From IMG/VR virus record IMGVR_UViG_3300006100_000753, positions 1-29,047 of that record: DNA of 29,047 nt; one strand, given 5' to 3'. This DNA comes from a virus. The position numbers were made by a program, and so were the translations under genes. This document shows positions 5,895 through 12,178 of this stretch, piece by piece. Every line of letters begins with the position of its first letter. The stretch's first letter is position 1. The notes under the pieces are model-generated. The model was not told where the DNA came from and did no database searches. It saw nothing but the letters and a program-made list of their open reading frames with translations.

Positions 5895-6221
5895 TTATTG
5901 GTACCAGCAACGTTGAGTAAAGATTGCGCGACCATATGCGTCAAGAACATAGTTACCATATGCGTCACGCATATAGATGTTTTGGCAAACATATTGCGGC
6001 TGGGGCGGGGTGTAATCATAATTAGTAGCGGGAGCTACATTCTGTGACGGATGCGAACTCAGTACGCCAACAACAGCGCCGCCAATGATCAATCCACAGA
6101 GCAATCCGCACCCATGACCATGATTTTCATAGCCGCGAACGTGATGTTCGCCCCTACGTTCTGCAAGAGCAGGACTAGCAATCATTGAAAGTGCAGCAGC
6201 AATAGCAATAAACTTCTTCAT
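5895..6221 (-). CDS. small secreted protein, glycine-rich hydrophobic segment
   Basis: The 108-residue product begins with a clear Sec signal (MKKFIAIAAALSMIASPALA) with probable cleavage after residue 20. Then comes a His-rich stretch (HHVRGYENHGHGCG), a glycine-rich hydrophobic segment at 37-56 that may insert in a membrane, a Pro/Gln region, and a C-terminal part with NIYMRDAYGNYVLDAYGRAI. Four cysteines (38, 42, 79, 105) could form disulfides in the periplasm. A strong Shine-Dalgarno (AAAGGA) lies 7 nt before ATG 6221, and a sigma70-type promoter precedes it. It forms a two-gene unit with the OmpA-like lipoprotein, so both probably act in the envelope. I do not recognise a characterised family. 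Confidence 0.8.
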   Translation of the reverse strand: MKKFIAIAAALSMIASPALAERRGEHHVRGYENHGHGCGLLCGLIIGGAVVGVLSSHPSQNVAPATNYDYTPPQPQYVCQNIYMRDAYGNYVLDAYGRAIFTQRCWYQ

Positions 6222-6234
6222 ATTCGTATCCTTT

Positions 6235-6254
6235 GTAACACCCTTTAGTGTTAC
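6235..6254 (-). promoter_or_regulatory. inverted repeat at the predicted transcript start
   Basis: GTAACAC at 6254-6248 pairs with GTGTTAC at 6241-6235, 7 bp with a 6-nt loop, beginning one base after the -10. It may be an operator covering +1 or a 5'-terminal stabilising stem; the sequence does not distinguish these. Confidence 0.5.
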
Positions 6255-6255
6255 T

Positions 6256-6284
6256 ACTATACTTATCTTTTATTGCCTTGTCAA
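6256..6284 (-). promoter_or_regulatory. sigma70-type promoter for the envelope gene pair
   Basis: TTGACA at 6284-6279 and TATAGT (5 of 6) at 6261-6256 are 17 bp apart. The predicted start near 6249 is about 28 nt before ATG 6221. This is the third promoter in the window with a perfect -35 and exact 17-bp spacing. Confidence 0.8.
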
Positions 6285-6312
6285 GTGGTTTATGTACCCA
6301 AAAACTATATTT

Positions 6313-7266
6313 TTAAGTGCCGGTAACTGATCCTGCTAAAGTAACAGTTCCCCATGTATTGGCGATATATGTAGATTCAGGATACACTGCACTGATAGTA
6401 ACTGCGCTTCCTGCTGTTACCGTTAGATTACTGCTAGGGCTTTCATTCCAAACAGAATAGAATGTTAACACATTACCGTTATCTGAGTTTGTGCCCTGTG
6501 TTCCGTTAGTTTTAGCAACAAGGCTAATACTTGATGTATCATAGTTCACTGGAGTACCAGTTGTCTGAGTGAATAAAGTAGTGTTAGCAGTAGTTAACGC
6601 ATAATATCCTGCATTAGTAGCTAATGTAGTGGGTGATCCGCTTCCGCCCACCTTAGTAAATCCAGTGTATGTTGTTCCAACAATAACAGCAGACCCGCTA
6701 GCAGGAGCTGACTCAACTAATGTCCCACATGCAGTGCATAATGCATTATAGGCATTAGCCATTGTAGTTCCAGTTGGTTGAGCAAAAGTAAACTTAAACT
6801 GCCCACCTGCATTAAAGAAATATCTAGCTGCATCTGCATTTGCAAATGATGCGGTAAATGTAAAAGTTAGTGAGTTAGCCCAAGTAGTACTTTGTGTTGT
6901 TGTAACATTAGATGATGCACCCTGGGTAGCAGCGTTCAATCTATTTGTGTAAATGGTAGTAAGGTTAGTGGGGATAGCTGAAAGATAAGTGATAGTTCCG
7001 CCGGATGCAGGTGTTGTTACAGCAGTGATACTTGAACCCTGGTGACTTGCTGCGTTAGCAGTATAGTTAACTAGATTAGCCCATTGAGATGCCGCAGCAA
7101 CAGTTTGTCCTGAGGTTACGTTAGCAACTGGTGACTGCCCATATCCAGCAGATCCGGCGCCAGTGGCCCAAACAGTGTTTAGTGCACCAGAAGTTGTTGC
7201 TGGGTTGCCGCCTGCAAGTGCGTCAAAGTCCGTAGCTGCAATCGTACCATATTGCGCGTAAGTCAT
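6313..7266 (-). CDS. virion structural protein, tail-fibre-associated
   Basis: This 317-residue protein is rich in Thr, Ser, Ala, Asn and Gly and nearly free of charge in long stretches, as beta-rich virion proteins often are. The N-terminal YGTIAATDFDALAGG with later NTVWATG and ASQWANLVNYTANAASHQG, and the middle DAARYFFNAGGQFKFTF, resemble a family common among T4-like marine and freshwater phages and found with tail fibres. That assignment is from memory. No signal peptide or catalytic motif is visible. AAGGA lies 6 nt before ATG 7266. It follows the second fibre after only 13 nt, so the two are cotranscribed; the fibre's late promoter at 8521 probably serves both. A decoration or fibre-tip protein is plausible. 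Confidence 0.7.
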   Translation of the reverse strand: MTYAQYGTIAATDFDALAGGNPATTSGALNTVWATGAGSAGYGQSPVANVTSGQTVAAASQWANLVNYTANAASHQGSSITAVTTPASGGTITYLSAIPTNLTTIYTNRLNAATQGASSNVTTTQSTTWANSLTFTFTASFANADAARYFFNAGGQFKFTFAQPTGTTMANAYNALCTACGTLVESAPASGSAVIVGTTYTGFTKVGGSGSPTTLATNAGYYALTTANTTLFTQTTGTPVNYDTSSISLVAKTNGTQGTNSDNGNVLTFYSVWNESPSSNLTVTAGSAVTISAVYPESTYIANTWGTVTLAGSVTGT

Positions 7267-7279
7267 TATTAATTCCTTA

Positions 7280-8491
7280 TTACTTAATTGCTACGAAGGC
7301 TTCTACGTATCCCACACCCTCTGTTGACTTGCTTTCTAATGCTCTACCAATAACGTTGAATGAGGTAGCTTCACCTGTCTTAGCTGCCCGGGCGATTCCA
7401 GCGCCTGCACTAACGAGACGATCACCCTTATTAACAGTGCCAGTTACCTTAACAGGAACACGACCTGAAACAGCCACTGCAGGGTGAGTATTGTCATCAC
7501 CTGCTGCTGCGTTCATCAAGTAAGCAGCAGTGTCAGAGATAACGCCAAATACATCTTCTGAAAGTTCATATTGAACGGCAGTGATTTCAGCATCACCACC
7601 CAATGACACAACTGTTCCGGCATCATATACGTCATCGGCAGCAAAACGTTCGGCCAAGTCAGCGTAAGTAGCATTGAGGCGTGAACCAGTTGTTAACGAC
7701 CAGTTGCCAGTGATGCTGCCAGCAGTTAGTGCTGCACCAGTTGTCAATGTAGTAGCTTGTGTGGTAGTTGTAAGAATAGTACCATTGTACGTAGGTAGAT
7801 AAGTTGCAACGTTTGCGTTACTATATGATCCGGCGAAAGAGATTGGAGAACCATTAGCATAATAGAAGTTATCAGCCTTAACACCATATCCCGATACGTT
7901 AGGGACAACTACGTTACCACCTGTAACAATCAATGCGTTGCCACTTGCGCCGCCATTAAGTGTAATAGTACCAGTAATAGTACCTGCTGTTGTAGCACCA
8001 CCAGTTGTAATATTAGCAACAGTAAGACCAGTAGTGACACTTGCGTTAGCAGTTACAAGATTACCAGAGGTTAGATTAGCACTAACAGTTACATAATTTA
8101 ATGTCGCTGCATTTGCAGTAATACCATTCGTGAATGTACCGTTGTTTGCATTTAGGTCGCCAGTGATTGTAACCTGACCAAATGTAGTAGTACCACCTGA
8201 TGACGTTGAGGTAAGAGACAACCATGCTAACGAGTTTGATTCACCGTCAGTTGGACAAACATAAAGAGTTGAGTTGTTAGTGTTGAACCAAAGCTGCCCG
8301 CGCAACGCATTTGGGGGAGGGCTAGCTGCTGCAAAGTTTTCTAGTGTATGTACAAAGTTTGTGTCAAGCTGCTGACCATAACCTGCATAGTTCTTGCCCG
8401 GAAGACCAATTGAGGTACTAGTAGTGTTGATCGTACCATCTGGAATGGTTGTCAATACAGTACCGTCAGTCTTTACAATCGTATATGCCAT
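7280..8491 (-). CDS. tail fibre protein B (403 aa)
   Basis: Residues 1-90 (MAYTIVKTDGTVL start; GQLWFNTNNSTLYVCPTDGE) closely match the N-terminus of the 819-aa fibre and probably attach the fibre to the virion. Residues 90-275 are low-complexity Thr/Gly/Ala/Asn repeats, including DNFYYANGSPISF, also shared with the larger fibre. Residues 276-403 (YADLAERFAADDVY, HPAVAVSGRVPVKVTG, GVGYVEAFVAIK) are a globular C-terminal domain seen in many phage fibres, unlike that of the neighbour. The start is set by GGAGAG 8 nt upstream. A GATAAATA late motif at 8521-8514 leaves a leader of about 17 nt, a normal late-gene arrangement. It lies just downstream of the chaperone gene and upstream of the 317-aa structural gene. 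Confidence 0.8.
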   Translation of the reverse strand: MAYTIVKTDGTVLTTIPDGTINTTSTSIGLPGKNYAGYGQQLDTNFVHTLENFAAASPPPNALRGQLWFNTNNSTLYVCPTDGESNSLAWLSLTSTSSGGTTTFGQVTITGDLNANNGTFTNGITANAATLNYVTVSANLTSGNLVTANASVTTGLTVANITTGGATTAGTITGTITLNGGASGNALIVTGGNVVVPNVSGYGVKADNFYYANGSPISFAGSYSNANVATYLPTYNGTILTTTTQATTLTTGAALTAGSITGNWSLTTGSRLNATYADLAERFAADDVYDAGTVVSLGGDAEITAVQYELSEDVFGVISDTAAYLMNAAAGDDNTHPAVAVSGRVPVKVTGTVNKGDRLVSAGAGIARAAKTGEATSFNVIGRALESKSTEGVGYVEAFVAIK

Positions 8492-8513
8492 CTTTAATTC
8501 TCTCCGTTGTTCT

Positions 8514-8521
8514 TATTTATC
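8514..8521 (-). promoter_or_regulatory. T4-like late promoter motif (GATAAATA) for fibre B
   Basis: GATAAATA at 8521-8514 lies in the short gap between the chaperone and fibre B. Transcription would begin near 8508, ahead of GGAGAG and ATG 8491. Of the three copies in the window this has the most conventional spacing to a gene. Confidence 0.6.
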
Positions 8522-8541
8522 TCAAACTATAGTTGACCTAG

Positions 8542-8910
8542 TTAACCTTTTGGCTTAGTAGGCCATCTGACCTCGTTAGGGTCATTGAATAATGTAATGT
8601 CTCTCAGTGCCTGTCTATATGCAGCCCAGGCATTTTTGTCCCCGGGATAGTCTGGCATTTGTGTATAATCACTTTCTTTCAGTAAACGATTTCTTTTTGA
8701 TCTGATGTTGTCCCAAGTTAATACTATAACAGAGTCAACCAATGTCAATTTATTATCTTTTACTTTAATCTCCTTACGTCCCTTACTCAACGTATCGTAA
8801 ATATTTCTGTATTCTTCATCACTAAGTTCAATAATATCATCAGGAAGTGTAGGATATTGTATTTCGCTAGTATAAAAGCCCTTAGTGCTAGGGCTATAAC
8901 TGTACGTCAT
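8542..8910 (-). CDS. phage tail assembly chaperone (Phage_tail_APC-like)
   Basis: A 122-residue cytoplasmic protein. The N-terminus (YSPSTKGFYTSEIQYPTLPDD) resembles Tfa-type fibre assembly proteins. The C-terminus (TWDNIRSKRNRLLKESDYTQ, then WAAYRQALRDITLF) has the W-x-x-I-R-x-x-R-N-x-L-L-x-x-S-D and Y-R-Q-x-L-R-D signatures of the Phage_tail_APC family. Such proteins help fold or attach tail fibres and usually sit next to the fibre gene; here it directly follows the 819-aa fibre. I use ATG 8910 because AGGA precedes it and it lies just after the fibre stop; the longer frame from 8934 would overlap the fibre. The GATAAATA motif beyond its end belongs to the next gene. Confidence 0.8.
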   Translation of the reverse strand: MTYSYSPSTKGFYTSEIQYPTLPDDIIELSDEEYRNIYDTLSKGRKEIKVKDNKLTLVDSVIVLTWDNIRSKRNRLLKESDYTQMPDYPGDKNAWAAYRQALRDITLFNDPNEVRWPTKPKG

Positions 8911-8912
8911 TA

Positions 8913-11372
8913 TTAATATCCTATTGCAATCCATCTATATCCATAGCCGCTGTTGCCACTAGAACTTGATTGATACATGATGTAACATCCTGTGTTATAG
9001 ATATATGGAACTTGCACCCACATATCATCATTAACATTACCGTAACCTTGACCTTTATCTACAGCAACTACAGTCAACACCATGTTAGGGAACGTTACAG
9101 GGAAAGCTACTGCAACTGCGCCCTCTCCTGAGTGGAATGTTTCATTGTTGCCCCATTGAATAATGAGTCCATTTGGAAGTTGTGTCCAACCGTAATTTGT
9201 TCCGCCGTAGATTAAGCCAGCAGTGCCACCTTGATTGAAGTTTTGCGTGAACGAACTTAAGGAAATATAGCTGCTAGGGTTACTTGAGTTGTATGGAGTA
9301 TACCCTAATGCAGTTGTCACTTGAGAACTTGTGATAGAAGATACAGTTGACGCAGTTCCTGCACTAGTTGCATATGTTGCACTATCGGCGGACGTTGCAG
9401 TTGTTGCACTTCCTGCGCTAGTTGCGTATGTTGATGTTGCTACAGTACCTACTACGCTAGCTGCTCTAAGATTACCAATGTTCCCGCCGTCGCCCTGAAA
9501 CTGGCCCGCTGTTACTTTATTAAGTACAGTCAATGATGTCAATGCACCAACGCTCGTGATATTTGGTTGTGACGGAGTTGTTACTGTTCCGGCTGTTGTA
9601 GCAGATCCTGCAGTAGTAGCAGTTACAGCATTGGTTGCGTTTGTTACAGTTCCTACAATACTTCCCGCCGGGATGTTAGTTAAACCTGCACCACTACCAT
9701 AAAATGCACCTGTGTTAGCTATTACGTTAGGAGCTGTAACATTACCGCTAGAATTAACAGAGGTTAAAGTGCCAGTTGAGGTGATGTTTGGCTGCGGCCC
9801 TAATGTTATTGCCCCAGCATAAGTCGAATAGTTTGCATACTGAACAATACCGTTGATGCTCGCAGCAGGAACATTAGTAAGTCCGGCACCATTACCGTAG
9901 ATATTACCATTAATATTTGCACCAGTGATATTACCAGTAGCAGTCAATGACGATAACGTACCTACACTAGTGATGTTTGGCTGTGCAGAAGAAATTAATG
10001 CACCAGAAATGCCAGTTACATTGATATTGCCGGCAATTATATTTCCAGTTACGTTTAAGCCAGCTGAATGAGCTACTACAGTATTAGCGGTGCCACCGAT
10101 TGAAATATTGACATTGCCGCCGGATGCGGGAATAGAAACATTTGATGAACCATTGATAATTTGCGCTAGAGTACCAAAATTAAGCCCGGTTAATAAAGCA
10201 CCGTTACCAATGAAATAGTTAGCAGCAATGTTTCCACCGGTATCACGCAACGCAATTGTACTTGCTGTATTACTGACATCTGTTTGATAACCGCCTAGAT
10301 AATCTGCATTCAAGTTTGTTACTTTAGTAGTAGAAGAAACAGTTAGTGGAGCAGTACCGGTTGCTACGTTTGATACAAAGCGTGATGCAGTAACCGTACC
10401 ACTAACACCCAATGTTGACAATGTACCAACTGAAGTAATGTTGCCCTGAGTAGCATTAGTTACCGTACCGGCAGTAGTCGCTGCGGTGGCAGTTGCTACT
10501 GCACCAACAACATTTGCAGCATCAACACTTACCCCATTTAACTTAGAGCCAGATGATAATGTCCAGTTACCAGTTAAGGTACCAGATGTCGTGTTTGCTC
10601 CGGTTGTTAAGGTGAGTCCATTAAACGTTGCCCCAGTTCCAACTGTACCTGTGTATAGTGGCAAGTAAGAAATAACATTGGAATTACTGTATGTACCTGA
10701 AAATGAGATTGGAGTACCATTTGAGTAGTAGAAGTTATCAGCAACAATGCCTCTACTGGAAGTGTTAGCAATAACCAGATTACCGCCGGTGATTCTCATT
10801 GCAGTATTAGCGAGGCCGCCTAGAGTAGCGTTGCCGGTTACTGTCCATGCTCCAGTGAGATTACCTAATGTAGTTTGGGCGCCGGTTGTAATATTTGCAG
10901 TTAGAACATTAGCTAGATTCGCGTTTCCGGTAACGTTAGCATTTGCAATGTTTGCTTGAATATTTACTGTTAAGTAATCAGTGTCAACTAGATTAGCAGT
11001 AACCGTATTAGCTGCATTAAAGTTGTTTGCATCAACATTGCCACTAACAGTAATATTACCAGCAGTGATTTGGCTGGATGAACTTGAGGTAATTACTGTA
11101 TACCATGCTGCTGCATTTGTCTCACCGTCAGTTGGACAAATGCACAATGAGTTAGTGTTAGTGTTGAACCACAGTTGGCCTTGTAATGGATTAGCAGGGG
11201 GAGAGGTATAGGCAAAGTTTTCTAGTACATGAACAAGATCAGTATCTATAACCTGACCATAGCCAGGATAAAGTCTGCCTGGCAGAGCAATAGAAGTACT
11301 CGTAGTATTGAGAGTGCCGTCGGCAATAGTCGTTAAGACTGTGCCGTTAGTTTTAATAATTGTATATGACAC
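8913..11372 (-). CDS. tail fibre protein A (819 aa)
   Basis: A long receptor-binding fibre. Residues 1-90 are the same attachment module as in fibre B. The shaft (about 90-690) is made of repeated Thr/Asn/Gly motifs such as NITSVGTLSSL, GNGAGLTNVPAASI and SATTAGTVT, typical of trimeric beta-structured fibres. The last 125 residues (YGWTQLPNGLIIQWGNNE, VAFPVTFPN, YRWIAIGY end) match the gp53-like fibre C-terminal domain that often forms the receptor-binding tip. Translation starts at GTG 11372: GTG-TCA-TAT-ACA lines up with the start of fibre B, and AGGA and GGAG lie upstream. It begins 22 nt after the 206-aa gene and is followed immediately by its chaperone. The tip is the part expected to vary between host ranges. 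Confidence 0.85.
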   Translation of the reverse strand: MSYTIIKTNGTVLTTIADGTLNTTSTSIALPGRLYPGYGQVIDTDLVHVLENFAYTSPPANPLQGQLWFNTNTNSLCICPTDGETNAAAWYTVITSSSSSQITAGNITVSGNVDANNFNAANTVTANLVDTDYLTVNIQANIANANVTGNANLANVLTANITTGAQTTLGNLTGAWTVTGNATLGGLANTAMRITGGNLVIANTSSRGIVADNFYYSNGTPISFSGTYSNSNVISYLPLYTGTVGTGATFNGLTLTTGANTTSGTLTGNWTLSSGSKLNGVSVDAANVVGAVATATAATTAGTVTNATQGNITSVGTLSTLGVSGTVTASRFVSNVATGTAPLTVSSTTKVTNLNADYLGGYQTDVSNTASTIALRDTGGNIAANYFIGNGALLTGLNFGTLAQIINGSSNVSIPASGGNVNISIGGTANTVVAHSAGLNVTGNIIAGNINVTGISGALISSAQPNITSVGTLSSLTATGNITGANINGNIYGNGAGLTNVPAASINGIVQYANYSTYAGAITLGPQPNITSTGTLTSVNSSGNVTAPNVIANTGAFYGSGAGLTNIPAGSIVGTVTNATNAVTATTAGSATTAGTVTTPSQPNITSVGALTSLTVLNKVTAGQFQGDGGNIGNLRAASVVGTVATSTYATSAGSATTATSADSATYATSAGTASTVSSITSSQVTTALGYTPYNSSNPSSYISLSSFTQNFNQGGTAGLIYGGTNYGWTQLPNGLIIQWGNNETFHSGEGAVAVAFPVTFPNMVLTVVAVDKGQGYGNVNDDMWVQVPYIYNTGCYIMYQSSSSGNSGYGYRWIAIGY

Positions 11373-11393
11373 TGTTCCTATACTCCGTTGTTA

Positions 11394-12014
11394 TTATATT
11401 GTTACTAGGTTGGTCAAACTTTGAATTCTTACTGTATAATCAATTTGAATCTGTCTATTCAAACTCTTTTGTACTGGGTGAAAAACAACATGGGTAAGAA
11501 GACGGGTGATAGCATTACCGTTAACATCTGTACCATAGTTTGCTAGTAATCCTAGCTCATCAAAAACATATGATCCATCAGTAGCAGTACTATTATCGAA
11601 TGCTGCCTGACCAGCAGGCTCACCATAATCAAGTAAGCATTGCACGAGAATGTCGGAGTATAGGTTACCAGCAGTGTGATATACTGTCATCTTATTGCGT
11701 GTAGGATCTAGGTTGAATACGCTGGTATCATCTACGATCTTTGCATATGTTTGATTGTATAGAGCGGCATTTTGTCCAGTTGTATTGGGTGGTAGATAGG
11801 TTATCACACCAGTCTCGTCAACTGAAGCTGCTCCATTACCAAATGCCATTTGGTAGATTTCACCGATATTGCGACTTGACAATGTATCCGCGATGGCTTC
11901 TGACATATTTTCATAGTTAATAGCATTCTTCTTATCTACAAAAACTTCCCCACTATTAGGGTCGTAGATTTTGATGAACCCTTCAACTTTATATGACATT
12001 GTAATCACAGACAT
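11394..12014 (-). CDS. virion structural protein (206 aa)
   Basis: The 206-residue product begins MSVITMSYKVEGFIKIYDPNSGEVFVDK and continues INYENMSEAIADTLSSR, then a beta-rich domain ending RQIQIDYTVRIQSLTNLVTI. I recognise this type from tail and fibre clusters of T4-like environmental phages but cannot give a proven function; a fibre-attachment or baseplate-peripheral role fits the position between the giant protein and the fibres. GAGGGG lies 7 nt before ATG 12014, and the start overlaps the TAA of the preceding small gene (TAATG), so the two are translationally coupled. There is no signal peptide, membrane span or catalytic motif. Confidence 0.7.
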   Translation of the reverse strand: MSVITMSYKVEGFIKIYDPNSGEVFVDKKNAINYENMSEAIADTLSSRNIGEIYQMAFGNGAASVDETGVITYLPPNTTGQNAALYNQTYAKIVDDTSVFNLDPTRNKMTVYHTAGNLYSDILVQCLLDYGEPAGQAAFDNSTATDGSYVFDELGLLANYGTDVNGNAITRLLTHVVFHPVQKSLNRQIQIDYTVRIQSLTNLVTI

Positions 12015-12178
12015 TAATCGTCCCCTCTTTTCTGAACCAATATTTCGTTTGAATTCGGATCAAAAATCTTTACACTAGAAGAAAAATAGACACCACCGAT
12101 TTCATTTGGCTTAGAACCAGAGGGTGACTTTTCTGTTAAATTGGTTTTTGACTTATCATTCATCTCTTTATTTATCAT
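12014..12178 (-). CDS. small virion-associated protein related to the next gene's N-terminus
   Basis: ATG at 12178 directly follows the TAA of the giant gene (TAAATG) and opens a 54-codon frame ending at TAA 12016-12014. An in-frame ATG at 12163 would give 49 residues. The N-terminal half is polar and disordered-looking (Lys, Ser, Asn, Thr). The C-terminal half, VKIFDPNSNEILVQKRG, lines up with IKIYDPNSGEVFVDKKN near the start of the 206-aa protein. It therefore carries one copy of a short strand motif common in phage structural proteins. It may be a real adaptor peptide or the remnant of a duplicated gene. Both junctions suggest coupled translation; neither start has a well-spaced Shine-Dalgarno. 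Confidence 0.6.
   Translation of the reverse strand: MINKEMNDKSKTNLTEKSPSGSKPNEIGGVYFSSSVKIFDPNSNEILVQKRGDD
12169..12176 (-). promoter_or_regulatory. T4-like late promoter motif (GATAAATA) before the structural/fibre genes
   Basis: GATAAATA at 12176-12169 sits at the end of the giant gene. It overlaps the first codons of the 54-codon frame and is 5 nt before ATG 12163. It could drive the 206-aa protein, fibre A and chaperone at late times. If it is active, the small gene would have to use ATG 12163 on nearly leaderless transcripts. Confidence 0.5.

Noticed and set aside
5894-6019. N-terminal extension of the OmpA-like protein from ATG 6019
   Set aside because: It would overlap the upstream secreted protein almost completely in another frame and bury the lipoprotein signal 42 residues inside.
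6290-6312. AAAAA/TTTTT stem after the 317-aa gene as a terminator
   Set aside because: The stem has only A-T pairs with a tiny loop and would be too weak to stop transcription.
8911-8934. Start of the tail assembly chaperone at ATG 8934
   Set aside because: ATG 8910 has a well-placed AGGA and gives the conserved YSPS start; the longer form overlaps the fibre end.
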